Below, in pieces: positions 12,332 through 23,839 of a stretch of DNA of 64,000 nt. The stretch comes from Cyprinodon diabolis. Its lineage: Eukaryota; Chordata; Actinopteri; Cyprinodontiformes; Cyprinodontidae. Numbering within the stretch: position 1 is the stretch's first letter; every line of letters starts with the position of its first letter. Made by a program: the position numbers and the translations under genes. The notes under the pieces were generated by a model. It had not been told where the DNA came from. It was given only the letters and a program-made list of their open reading frames with translations, and ran no database searches. Location of the stretch: positions 24,987,091-25,051,090 of the forward strand of contig CM060078.1 in assembly GCA_030533445.1 (NCBI GenBank), in the 5' to 3' direction.

Positions 12332-12956
12332 GTAAACTCATTTTGGATTTGGTTTTAATTATTATTTATTCTTGATCGACGCTGCTTTTTCTATCTTTTT
12401 TATTCAGATTAAACTGTTTTTGGAGGTTGTGCATCTAGAGATATGTATCAGAACTTAAGTTTATCATGAGCTTTAATAATCATCAGAGCTTAATGGCTAC
12501 AGTTCACCAGGTTTAATGTAGTTAAACATTTTTCTCTATTCATGTATGTATTTATCACTCTCGATCTGCTGAGAAGATGCACATGCAAAATCTATGGTTT
12601 AACTTAGATGATAAAAGCAAACTATTATTTCAGAGGCTGGGCACAAAACCTTGATGGAGCTAAACACAGGACAGACAAAGCAATTCTTGTTTGCTCATGC
12701 TTTAATGAAAAGGAATCGAGACTCACAGTCTCTCAATATATAACAATCCTTTGAATAATGATGATAAATTTTGATTTTTTTTTTTCATGAAATATCATTT
12801 ATCTGTATCATTTCCCTTTTAGGTGTTTCATTCTGTGATTACAGGTGAACAGAGGTGACACAATCCCGCTTCTACACATTTTCATATTATTCTTATACAG
12901 TCTAAAATGTTGGTCTTTATATGAGCAGTCTCATTTATTCTTGTTTGTTGTTTCAG

Positions 12957-12998
12957 GACCTCCAAAGATACACAGCCATGAATCCCAAAGGGGATAAG
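12957..12998 (+). CDS. tnni1: Troponin I exon 2: 5' UTR end and start codon
   Basis: The acceptor TTTCAG ends at 12956. The exon has 21 untranslated bases and then the ATG at 12978, encoding seven residues (MNPKGDK) before the GTGAGC donor. A very short first coding exon is normal for skeletal troponin I. Confidence 0.85.
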
Positions 12999-15900
12999 GT
13001 GAGCCAGCTATGTTCCACTGTGTTAATCCTCTCTGCATGGACAGAGGACACATTGTCCTTACAGACATGGCAAAGATGTGGCAGCGGTTATCAGTCAAAA
13101 TTGCCATCGACATCCCTGAGAGCTTTCCGCTTGACTTCATCCTAATAATAAAGTGTTATCTTTACACATGTGGCTGCAGCGAGTGCTGCTGAACTTCTAT
13201 AGGCATTGCTTTAGATTAAACAGTTGACAACTTGCTTGGTCATTTAAGTGATTGAAAAAAAAGATCTAAGTTAAAATGTTTAGCAGTTGAAAAAATATAC
13301 AAGTTTAAGAACTGAGCAGAAACATTTGATTTGTTCAGCTTGTGTTGTTTAATTACATTGACAAATTTCTTATTCCACAGCCGAAGTCGAAGATTTCGGC
13401 TTCCCGTAAGCTCTCCCTCAAAGTGAGTGTCAAATTTTGAGTTCTTTTTATGTTTGCTTATAATATCACTTACACATCTAGATATACTGCTGTCATTCTC
13501 TTTAGATAACCTGGTAACTTCATAGAGGATATAGCATAAGTGTTTCCTTTGATCTTTTTTTCAAGTTCAAATAAAAAAAGAGATTTTACAGAGTTTGGTG
13601 ACAGTTTAAACTATAAATGTTTTTAGACATTTTTACAAATAAAATCTTGAAGGTCCTCCCTCTTAATCAATTCTTTTTATAACCATTATTCCCTGCAATT
13701 AAAATTGCCTATAGTCGTGCAAAAGTGTCTCTACTAGCATTGCACATCTAAACAGACCACATTTTATCAATATCTTTATTGCAAGATATTTTCATATAAT
13801 TCAGATTGGATAGAAAGCATAAACAAGTAGGAATTCAGCTTTCATGCTGGAAAAAAAAGGCTTTCCATAGAACAATGCTGCCACTACTATACTTCACTGT
13901 GTGATGGTGTTTTCAGAGTAATGAGCATTGTCAGCTTAAGCCAGAAACACATTTTTTTATATAGGTCAGAATGTTCAATTTTGGTCTCATATTACTTGGC
14001 TTGCAGGAACCTAAAGGCAAGGCTTCTTTAAAAAAAAAAAAATTATTTCTTCTTAACACTCTTCCAAAACTGTCATTGGAGGACTGATAATTGTCCTGTT
14101 GACAGATTTCCACCTTAAATTTGTCAAAAGTATGATTAATTGAATTTTGCTCCTATTTGATGGACAAAGTGTTTACATTTCATCATTTTCTTAATCTTCT
14201 AAAAACCTGAGGTCTGGACCCCTGAGTTTGAATTAAGGCAAATTTTATTACAAACAGCTTAAATCTAAACACTACTTAAATGACCTTTGGACGCTATAAA
14301 TAGTGCTACAGTTTATTTAGTATTAAAGAAAAGAGGGATGGGCACATATGTCACCTTTTTTCAGATTTATCTTGATAGAAACAGTTGAAAACAATGTACA
14401 CTTTCCCTTAGGCACAACTTTATATATTTCCTTTACATGAAATCTATAGAAAATACATCAAAGATAATGCTTGTAACAGAGAAAGATAAAAAAAAAAAAA
14501 GGTTAAAAGGAAAAGAAGTAGGGGCGGGGTTTTACTTTTCAATGGCTCAGCCTTCTGATTGTCAACTGTTTCACCTGATCAGATACTGCTCCTCCAAAAA
14601 GCATGTGATGATCTGGAGAAGGAGCGACAAGAGCGGGAGGAGGAGAAAGGGCGCTACCTGAAGGAAAAGTTGCCTCCTCTGCAGCTGTCTGGTTTGTCAC
14701 TAGATGAGCTCCAAGTAAGACATATATGACTTTTCATGCTTAACAATAAATTACTTATTTTACTAATATATCTAAACATCCCTTTAAGAAACTCTGCAAA
14801 CAGCTTCATGAAAAAATTGACATTGTGGATGAAGAGAGGTATGACTGTGAACATAAAGTCAGCAAACACAACAAAGATGTAAGTAACTACTTTATATGTC
14901 TTACATTTGTAATATACGTACTGTATCTCTACATTCCTGCAAAGCATGAGCCCAAACAAAAAGTTTCATTTTTAAGTCGGCTTAGTCTAAGTTTTTTTTA
15001 TTATTGAGGAAGAAAAAAACAAAAATAAACCCAAAGACATTGCATGAAAAACTGATGACTTCCTGGATTATGCTACATGATCCCAATAGGATTCAGGCCA
15101 AGGAACACAAATGTTGTGTTCTTGTTTTCTTTGTCATTCAGAAGCAGACTTGCAGTTTGTTGCATTATTGTCCTGCTTCAGAACCCAAATGCATTTTAGT
15201 TCTAGGTCACAAACAGATGGCCGGACATTTTCCTTCAGGATTTTTTAGTAGGTTGCAGAGTTCATAGTTCCAATGTTTCCCATACATTTTTAACTAATGG
15301 TATGATATTATTACTATTTCAGAGGAAAGTTTATACTTTATTTCAGATGCAATAGGAATCAAGACTTCTTGCTTTAAGAGAATGGATGCAGGTTTAGAAT
15401 TTTATTCCCTAAAAAAAAAAAAAAAAAAAAAACTGCACTTTGTGTTTGCTTTTGTTGTCTTATATTTAATATTTGAATTAATTCTATTTTCAGAAGCATT
15501 AAATATGCAAATAAAGATATCATGAAAAAGTTCAAATACATTTCCCTTTGCTGGAAATTAGATGAAGGTGTCCTGTATTCATATGTTATTGATATCTAAG
15601 TATCTGTTTAAAGTTTTTTTGTTTATTTTTTAATAACTTTGGAAATAAAAGGTTTTTCTGTTACTTTTTTAAAAACATTTACCTAATACAGGAATGTAAA
15701 TAAAATTGTGCCATATCTGGGGGGTTAAAGGAAGAAATATATAGGTATTATAGTTCAATATATGTGTTAATAAACAAGAACATTTTTGTTCTAGATTTTA
15801 AAAGTTTCTTCAGATTAGTTATTTTCCCTGTTAATATCAAAATAAAAATCTGAATAAAATCTGAATATTGGAAATTAGAAGGATATTAGAAGGAAATTAA

Positions 15901-16345
15901 CAGGATATTCACATATTTTATCAAATGTTGCTTTAGATTCATGAACTGAAGCTGAAAGTCCAAGATCTTGGAGGCAAGTTTAAAAAACCTGCTCTCAGGA
16001 AGGTGAGGGTCTCTGCAGATGAGATGATGCGAGCTCTACTGGGCTCCAAACACAAGGGCTCAATGGACCTGAGAGCAAACCTGAAGTCTGTGAAAAAGGA
16101 GGATGTCAAACAGGACAAGGTACAAAAGCAATACTTGATTTGCCTTTTTTGTCTTTAGATCAGAAAATTATTTTGATTTAAAAACAAACAAAAAGGTCTC
16201 AGTATTTTTTCTCTGTTTTAAAGCATTTCATCCTCTTTCCCAGGTCCTTACTAGCGAAGTGGGTGACTGGCGTAAGAATGTGGAAGCCATGTCAGGCATG
16301 GAGGGCCGTAAGAAGATGTTCGACACTGGTGGTGGAGCTCAGTGA
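12978..16345 (+). CDS. tnni1: Troponin I, slow-skeletal/cardiac type, complete (189 aa)
   Basis: Inhibitory subunit of the troponin complex; it holds actin-tropomyosin off in low calcium. Coding exons: 12978-12998, 13381-13422, 14583-14714, 14789-14878, 15937-16119, 16244-16345, all with GT-AG borders and in phase 0, and the exon pattern is that of vertebrate TNNI. The N-terminus is short, with KISASRKL (about 11-18) and no cardiac PKA-site extension. Residues about 22-95 form the helical IT arm, including VDEERYD. The inhibitory segment [12 protein letters not shown] is at 108-119, followed by [16 protein letters not shown] (switch) and [15 protein letters not shown]. The C-terminus [13 protein letters not shown] is of TNNI1/TNNI3 type, not the fast TNNI2 type. 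Best match by eye is TNNI1, but the IT arm and the tail GGGAQ are divergent, so a separate fish troponin I lineage is possible. Overall length is normal (human TNNI1 187). Confidence 0.94.
13381..13422 (+). CDS. tnni1: Troponin I coding exon (residues 8-21)
   Basis: A 42 nt exon between TTCCACAG and GTGAGT. It encodes the conserved KISASRKL segment that contacts troponin C in calcium-bound complexes. Confidence 0.92.
13700..14120 (-). repeat. Decayed Tc1-type repeat in troponin I intron
   Basis: Phrases such as ACAATGCTGCCACTACTAT, then CAGAATGTTCAATTTTGGTCTCAT, resemble the reverse strand of a widespread fish Tc1-like transposase region. There is no open frame and no termini were found; the limits are approximate. 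Confidence 0.4.
14583..14714 (+). CDS. tnni1: Troponin I coding exon (residues 22-65)
   Basis: A 132 nt exon from CTGATCAG to GTAAGA. It encodes the charged first half of the IT-arm coiled coil, with runs such as [14 protein letters not shown], then [10 protein letters not shown]. This is the least conserved part relative to mammalian TNNI1. Confidence 0.93.
14789..14878 (+). CDS. tnni1: Troponin I coding exon (residues 66-95)
   Basis: A 90 nt exon from TTTAAG to GTAAGT. It carries LCKQLHEKI and the hallmark VDEERYD of the helix that pairs with troponin T. Confidence 0.94.
15010..15530 (-). repeat. Decayed Tc1-type repeat in troponin I intron
   Basis: Includes a CCTTCAGGATTTTTTAGTAG phrase, a long A-run (about 15411-15431) and then ACTGCACTTTGTGTTTGC, all of which I recognise from a common fish Tc1-like repeat read on its reverse strand. 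The copy is degenerate with no transposase frame. Limits are approximate. Confidence 0.45.
15937..16119 (+). CDS. tnni1: Troponin I coding exon (residues 96-156, inhibitory/switch)
   Basis: A 183 nt exon from GCTTTAG to the GTACAA donor. It holds the end of the IT arm, the basic inhibitory peptide and the switch helix, and is the most conserved exon of the gene. Confidence 0.95.
16244..16345 (+). CDS. tnni1: Troponin I last coding exon (residues 157-189)
   Basis: The acceptor is TTCCCAG. The exon encodes [23 protein letters not shown] and a short GGGAQ tail, then TGA at 16343-16345. The 3' UTR follows directly. Confidence 0.94.
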   Translation, partial: VLTSEVGDWRKNVEAMSGMEGRKKMFDTGGGAQ

Positions 16346-16575
16346 GATGCTGCAGCCAGACAAGACCTGATTCAGTCCTCTGAGAGCAGAAAAAAAAAAA
16401 CATGCCTTACTTACCTTAAAGCTAGCTGACATTTACTTAGAGGTTTTCCATTACAATCCCTCAAAGCACATGTATACTAAGATAAGTAGAGACCCAGCAT
16501 TTCTTTTTTATTTTTGTTATGAAACCTAGCAAGCAAAGACAAGATTAATAAAAAGATACAGTTAACATCTTTCAT
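16346..16575 (+). terminator. Troponin I 3' UTR and poly(A) signal
   Basis: A canonical AATAAA is at 16547-16552, about 200 nt after the stop, with GT-rich sequence (TGTCTGTGGTTG) some 20-35 nt beyond as a possible downstream element. Confidence 0.7.
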
Positions 16576-16579
16576 CCAT

Positions 16580-17970
16580 GTCTGTGGTTGACTTTATCAT
16601 GTTTCACTTTCCTGAAACCTGTTTATCTGCAGTATGTGACGCACTAATGACAGTAATGAGGTAGTGATGAATAAAAAAAATAAAAATAAAAAAAATTAAA
16701 AACGGGAAGGGGAAAGAACAGATTTTCCCTGCATCCGGTTTAAATAGAGCCCACTATTTCTATGTTTGTAACTGCTAAATTAGCATATAAAATAAAGCAT
16801 TAAATCTCTTCAGTGTACAAAAACATTACTTTGAAAGGAAGAAGTTTCAAGTAAAAGCCCAAAAATGAACAAATTTATAATTATTGCTTTATGCTTTGCT
16901 CGCATTACTATAGTTCCTCTGCATGTGTCACTGGGCTGAGTGGTCTTCAAATGAATCAACACACCAAAGTGTCATTTAAAGTATGACAGTAATGCCAACA
17001 ATAGTCTTGTGTTCCTCAAAGTGTGTGATGCAGACTTTTATGGATGGGTGTGAACGAGTGGGTGTGAAACAGGCTCACTACAGTAAGTGAAAGCAGCTTC
17101 AAATTTTTTTTTTCTGAACAACGCAAAGAGTGTCGACCAAAAGTAATAAATCCTCTTTATGTTTTTAAAACCTATAATGTAATAAACACCCAAACTTATT
17201 GCATTTGTGATTTTTGCTTTGTGACAGACTAGCAAAAAGCAGAGCATAATGGTTAAGTGGAAAGAATACTTTAAATTGCAGATATAAACTTTTAAAAGTG
17301 TAAAAAACATGTTTCTAATCCCTTTACCCTACCACCCCTAAAATAAAACCCAATGCAAATCAATCTCAGAGTCTGGCATGAAATTAGGAAAAACTTTTCA
17401 TCAAAATCATTTCCATTTGCTAAAGAGATGACAAACAATATCAGGATTAGAAGTGCTGACCTCCTTTAGTCTGGTTTATCCTTAATTCAAAAGTACACAA
17501 GTATAAACATATTCACAGACACATTTAACTTTTTGAAAATGCTGGTTAAAGCTGGTATTTTTATTATTTGCAGGTAAATGACTCCTGCACTGAGCTGAAA
17601 AGGTACATCAGAAAAGATGAATGCAGGGAAAAAAAAGGCACTGATGCCTCTTTATAAATGCAAACTTGGTCTAAATGTTAGCTTTGCTGATAGCAGACAG
17701 CTAAACGTAATTTTCATGGGATAATAGACCAGGGGGGAATTTTGTAAAGTAAAGATAATCAGTAGTTAAAACTTTACATTTTTTAATTTTTTTACTTTTT
17801 AAACACATGTGGGATAACCAGTCTTCACTATGGCTGCTCTCAATCCGATTCCCTTTAATTAGGCCTGCCTTTCCCAGTGGTTGAAAAATAACCCTAACCA
17901 TTATGTTCTTAACACCATGCTCTACTGAAGGGTAAGTGCTTCGGGAGTTTCGTGTTTCTCCTTTTTTCAT
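16580..17970. other. Intergenic, nothing recognised
   Basis: AT-rich sequence with A-rich simple stretches around 16673-16700. No exon or transposon termini found. Confidence 0.45.
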
Positions 17971-17977
17971 AAATTAA

Positions 17978-18466
17978 AGCTACAGTGTGTAACTTTTAGC
18001 GACATCTAGCGGTCAGACTGCAGACTGCAGCAACATGAACATCTCCCCCCCACCACTTCTCCCCCCCAACAGTACGGTGAGCGTTACTTCCGCATCACCT
18101 ACCTTCTCAAGTGATGAGGTTTGTTTACATAGATAATTTTACAGATAGTATTTCATTAGTCTGTGTAGGGTATAGATTTCATGTAGACTTAAGATAATAA
18201 ATATACCCGTTATTTTTTCTACATCGTTGTGACATTTTGGCGATCTCGCAATCGCTAGTTTGTTGGCTCTGCGCTGCCGTAGCGCAAAGATGTCTGCCTC
18301 CATGGCTGCGAGACCCGCTCCTATGTAATTATAAATAACGAGTTCTAAGGCAACGCAAATATTAAGGTTAAGAGGCTGAGCTCGTAGATGATGATAAATA
18401 ACATAGTTATGTATAATATATCACATTTCTGACTGTATATCCCTGTAATTATTACACACTGTAGCT
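17978..18466. mobile_element. TTAA-flanked miniature inverted-repeat element (489 bp)
   Basis: The termini form a near-perfect inverted repeat: AGCTACAGTGTGTAA on the left and its complement on the right. TTAA lies at both outer borders (17974-17977 and 18467-18470). TTAA duplications occur with piggyBac and Kolobok-type transposases; the AG terminus is unlike the usual CCC of piggyBac, so Kolobok-type is the better guess. The interior has no ORF but is relatively CpG-rich. Confidence 0.8.
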
Positions 18467-18474
18467 TTAAGACT

Positions 18475-19795
18475 CAATCACTGTGGCCCAACAATCATTT
18501 CTTGTTTGACATGACCACAAAAGAGAAAGTCACAGTGATTTTCTTTGCCAAGGTGTGTGCTGTTATATTGAGACGAAATGTGGAAGCTAGCATGTGAATT
18601 AATATTTGGGACTTCCAAGAGAAAATTACTGATTGTCAATGAAGACACTTTTTCTCCATATAAAAAAGCGTTGACTATTAGTATTAGTATTAAACAGACA
18701 AAAACTTGAGCAATATTTTCATAAATACTTTAGTAGTGCAGTTATGTGGGAAAGTATGGTGTATCTGGAAATTCTGGCAGTCTGGGTAAACAAGTGATTC
18801 AAATATTTATAATAGGGTAAAAGCAAACAAAAGGTGTGACAGGGGTGTTAGATTAATTAACTGTTGTCACCCATTAGCTTTACTTTCCTTATTATTGATC
18901 CTCCCAGTGATTGATGGATACAACTAAATCTTTCCAGGCTTTATTAAGATGCAGCTGTTAAAAAGCTCTTTCTTGTTTAAATGCTCTACTTTAATAAGTA
19001 GAGCATTTGAAGAACAGCAACCATAATGTAGAGGTTCTTTGTTTAGCAAATTTTTTCCTTTTATATTATTCTATATTATATCGGTTAAAGTAAACACTGT
19101 GATTTCAGGAGAAAGATGCTGACATTGCAAGTGGAACCCCAGCCCTTGTTAGTTCATGGTCTCCTCAGAGCTACTGCTGGAGCAGCCTGTTGAAAAATAT
19201 TAATGGTCTTGCATCCATGAAAGAATAGTTGTTTTCAGAGTCTTGACACGTGGATTTTTTTTTGCAGCTCAGAGCTTCAGTACTATAGTTCAAAGATTCT
19301 TTGTGGATTTTGACCAAAGCTCTGTAGGCTGATGTAAAATACTGAAATTAACTAGTAGTTTTTTTTTTTGTTTTTTTTTTGATAAACACAAATACAGATA
19401 CTATGTGCATTTTGTTGCACCAAAAGAAGAATCTAAAGAAAAAAAAAATGCATGCTACGATTATGCAACTGTGAACTACATTCTCACTGCATGAAAGGAA
19501 GTGACGCTTTGCACCGGCTCTCTACTTCAAAGCTGTTTAAGAGCAAATAACACCCAAACATTAAACAAATACTTTTCTATAACAATTTAATGTTTGATCA
19601 CATTTGATTTATGTAGCGTATGAATTTATTGGTGTACACAGATGCTTTTTGAGAATAAGAAACATTAATAAAGAGACACTTGCTGAAAAACAAAATAAAG
19701 AAATATTTTTTTACTAAAATATAGTTTGTGTGTTTGGCCAAAGTGTTCTGTGATGTTCACTAGATGGTCGATGGACCTACTTGATTGCTGCTACT
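18475..19795. other. Intergenic, nothing recognised
   Basis: AT-rich sequence without detectable genes or transposon ends. Confidence 0.45.
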
Positions 19796-19802
19796 AGAAG
19801 AT

Positions 19803-20118
19803 ATAGAATAGAATAGAAAGTCCTTTTATTGTCCCACAATGGGGAAATCTGGTGTTTACAGCAGCAAAAAGATTATAGAAAAAATGGTGACACAAATATG
19901 AACCGTAAAAAATTGTATAAGAATAACATAATAGTGAAGAGTTAAAAGACAGTCAATAAAATATTGTACTCTAAAGTGTCTTAACAATATAAATACTGCA
20001 CACCTGGCGAATAGATAACCAATATACAGCTATGGACATTTTTACATGAATGGATATTTGAAAATAGCAGCAACATCAGAGATGTGCAAATTGACAGCAG
20101 CATGTTATTTAACTATGG
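19803..20118 (+). repeat. LINE-tail-like repeat, copy 1
   Basis: Starts with GAATAGAATAGAAAG and TTTTATTGTCCCACAATGGG. It is collinear and highly similar with 49511-49800: shared phrases include ACAGCAGCA, AGATTAT, GTATAAGAATAACATAAT, CAATATACAGC, and GATATTTGAAAATAGCAGCA. The GAATA array and the wording are typical of the 3' tails of fish non-LTR elements. It has no coding capacity. Confidence 0.75.
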
Positions 20119-20119
20119 T

Positions 20120-22730
20120 CACTTTCCAGTTTTAACTCTTCAAGCTACTTGTTAAAGAGCAACCTAGGTTTCAGTATTCAGTCACTGCCTTAAAATAGAT
20201 TCAAATGTGGGCACATTTACAAACACCAAGTTGTGATATGCAGAGTGCATTTCTTTCAGCACCTTGTAAAGGAGACTCTGCAGTGTAAAGGTCTTGAAAT
20301 GGCATTTGCTATGGATTCATTTCCCAAACCTGGAATCAGGCAGAGATCATGTGATGCAACTAACAGATCAAATTGAAATTAGGTAAAACTACCACTTGGT
20401 GGCAGCAGAGAGCTGCAGGAACACAGTGGTGCTTGTAATTGCAGTTTAATTTTGGAATCCAGCAGCCTCCATATTTAACATATTGGCACACAGTTGTACA
20501 AACAGTCCTAAAAAAAGTATTGTATACAACAGGTGCACAATAATAAGACCAGAAAATTTAGAACAACACAACACAGTTAGTTTGGTTATAAAAAATGCTG
20601 TTATAAAAAAACTCCTTTGAAAAACATTTGTCTGCTATCTAAGCAGCAATCATTTATGCTGCTATTACAAACTGTAAGGTAAGATAAAAAGGCATGTCCA
20701 AAGGTTACTTTTAAATGATACAACAAATAGTTATAAGATTCTTAATCAACCATGAAGTGGTGTCTGTACCATTACTATCTGTTTGGGAGGCATGAAAATA
20801 TTAAGCATTTTACATTCCATCAAACAAAGCATACATATGTAAAGCTTTTCAACGTTATCCTGCCGAAATAATGTAATCACATGAAGTATATCTTTTTTTT
20901 TCTAAGCAGTACTGGCTTTTTAAGGCCCTACTCATGTTTAAATGGTGCCTTTTGGTACAATAATTCAAATGAAATCACAACAGAAAAGGTTTACTGGAAA
21001 CAAAAAGCAACCGTCCATTTTTGTAATGTGACAAACTATAACAGACTTCTAGACTGGTTTGATTAATTGTGCTCAAGACTGTGTGATCTATTAAAGCAAC
21101 TTTGTTACTTTAACACTGGTGTTTCATGTTCTGCTGTGAACAGGCTGGGCCAGCTGAAACAGCAAACAGGGTCGAAGGAAACATTACATAAATACAGAGT
21201 GCAACAAAAGATAAAACGCAGTTAGATATGGGCTCTTTATTACTTATGACCTACAGATTGCATTCACATTGTGGAAATATTATCTAACAAGTAAAACGAT
21301 TTTGGGAAATTCCTCCTTCAAATGATCGCCTGCAGAAAAGATGCTTTAGAATGGAATAAATAGCATTAGACTGTTAGGTTTAATGGCTAAAACTAACAGA
21401 AAAAAGCACAATCTATCACACACTCATTTCAAAATGCTATTCTAAATCTAGAAGTGTTAATTGGATTTTACTCAAGGGATTATTCAAATTAGCATAAACA
21501 GACAGTAGATAGAAAGGATGAAAAATCAAATGATAAAGACGAATAAGCCGAATGAACCAGGAGAACGATTTAGAGCTAAATGAGACTAAGTGGAAATAAA
21601 GGAGCAGGTTCCCTACTGGGCCAAACATATTCAACCATTTAAGCCCTCTTTATAACTAAATCTTCATTAGAAACTGAAATTAGCAATCATCACTATAATA
21701 GCTCTATAATTAGAGGGAGATTTGACCTTAAAGATGTATTTACATTTTCTTAAATTTAAACTGTTTTTCATTTCAGCACATACAAACTTTCAACCTGTTA
21801 ATCCCTATTTCACTGTATCCCCTGTAGCAAAGCTTTCTTTATGTACTGCTATAACATGCCTTCAAAACAACACATATTGCACTTATGTATTGCTCTATTT
21901 CACACCTACACATTTTAGGTAGTTTAACAAAATTGTATTTTTTTCAAGTCATAAAACCCCCCAAAAAATCAAATGTTCAGTTTTTAAATTATTTTTTTTT
22001 ATTCATTCAATGAAAAACATAAGCAGCCTGTTTTTGATTTCGTGATAACAAAAAAAAATAAATAAAATAAAACATAATGTTCCATTTCAAAGAAAAAATG
22101 GTTTCATCATAAACCAATAAGCAGAAGTATTTTCTGTCTTTGAGTTTGTTTCGCCGCTGTTTCATCACCTTCCATGAGCAGGCAGGCCTTAATCTTCCAT
22201 TATCTCTGAAATGTTTTTGCATCGTTATTGTACAATAGTAAAGAGACAAAAAAATATATTTTACCTGTGGCATTTGGCATTAGTATACCTTTAAAACAGG
22301 CTTTTTGCTTATATGAAAAATTAAGGTCCAAAAATTACTTGTCCAATTTGCATTTCTATGGTGTCATCGTGTTCTGTGGTGTTCTGTACAAGAGACTTCC
22401 ATTAAGCATTTTGAGTACTGTACATTATATCTCATTAGAAAAATCAATGATTGTTTTCATCCCTCCATAGTTCACACTTTTGTTTCTGTCACCCCTGATA
22501 AGTTAAGTTAATTTACTATAAGCACCCATCGCCTTTCTCTTCTGTCTTTATTGATCTTTCTTAGGGCAGAGAGGTGGATTGTTATTGGTTTTGGAAAAGA
22601 AAGCTGGGCAGGGGTCAACAAGATGCAGCCATGATGAGACCCTCCTTTGTTTTCTCAAGTGGAAGATTTCAAGAAAAAGCAGTAATATTGTAAATTTGTA
22701 AACATCAGTTTAAAGTTTAAAAAGTCAACT
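20120..22730. other. Intergenic, nothing recognised
   Basis: AT-rich, short ORFs only, none with family resemblance. No RNA gene or transposon termini seen. Confidence 0.45.
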
Positions 22731-22734
22731 GATT

Positions 22735-23075
22735 TTGCAGATAACAATTATTTTGGAAATCGATTAATCTGTTGATAATTCTTTCGATTAATAATTGGAT
22801 ATCCAAATGTTCTTCAAAAACGATTTTTTTTTTCAAGCATTAAACTGGCTGAAACTAAAACGTTTCCCCTTGATGAGTTCTGGGTAGAGCTTATTGACAA
22901 AAAATATATATTTTTATATTTTTTATCTTAAATGCAAAATGTTTATATATTTTTCTTACACTTTTGGTATAATTTCTGCTCTAAGTTGGTCTCTGTGACT
23001 GCTAAAGGAATGTTTTACAGTCTTTATAGTCAAGTTAACGATTAATCCGATTAATTGTTTCAGCCCTAATCTGTG
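22735..23075. repeat. Decayed hAT-type element
   Basis: Has the ATTAATCGATTAATC-type words and a right end GTTTCAGCCCTAA that resembles the terminus of the element at 3129-4400, but no intact left terminus and no target duplication. Probably an old relative. Confidence 0.5.
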
Positions 23076-23638
23076 TTACTTTGCCCCCCTCTAGGAGTGG
23101 CTATGTGCTATGTAGGTATTATTTCAAAAATATCAATAGTTCTGGTACCATAGAAGATTAAAAAATTGTCCACACAGAACAGCTTTGATCACTGTTAGGG
23201 TTTTTAGTTGCTTTTTGGTGATAGAAAATTTTTTGTTTTTTTTTATTTTGCACTCCTTAACGGTTTGTTGTGGTTTTACAATAAGCTGTTAAACATTTCC
23301 TAAACTTCAGTCTAAGTTGACAAAGAAAGAAACGGCCAATGGAAGAGAATGTGCATCACATACAGGACTTTTAAATCCAGCTTCTATCACTGTTCTAAAG
23401 TATCACTTGCTACTCTCCTCCTTTATCTTTATATTCTCCTTGACTTTGAGACATTAGAGAATCAATAAGAATAATGAATTATACTCAATCTTTTCACCCT
23501 ATGGCAAAAAAAATCTACAGTATTTTCCAGCTTCATTAAGTCTCTAACTAGTGTAGCTCATACAAGTTAATCTGTCTTTTAGTCTAAGACTAAATAATCT
23601 AATCTGACTGCTTTGCAGGAATATTAATAACCTTGAAC

Positions 23639-23830
23639 TGTCAATTCAATTCAAAAATATTTTATTGATCCGAAAGGGAATTTAAATGTTGCAGAAACTA
23701 TTTCTTTTAACCAGTCATTGTAGGTGCTGATAGCTGTAGAAAGGAGAGGTCTTCTGCAGAGGTCTGTCTTGCATCATATCTGGAGAAGCCTTTGACTGAA
23801 AACACTGAAGAGAATGACATTTTTCCCATT
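23639..23830. repeat. LINE 3'-tail relic
   Basis: CAATTCAATTCAAAAATATTTTATTGATCCG followed, after a gap, by a GATAGCTGTAGAAAGGAG phrase and CATATCTGGAG is typical of fish LINE 3' ends. The copy is short and degenerate. Confidence 0.55.
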
Positions 23831-23839
23831 AATCACATT

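Noticed and set aside
12097..12375. Plus-strand frame over the troponin I promoter
   Set aside because: It spans the TATA box and the exon 1 donor; no coding signature.
14437..14661. Frame overlapping a troponin I exon
   Set aside because: It runs from intron into the exon in a different frame; the acceptor at 14582 and protein similarity define the true exon.
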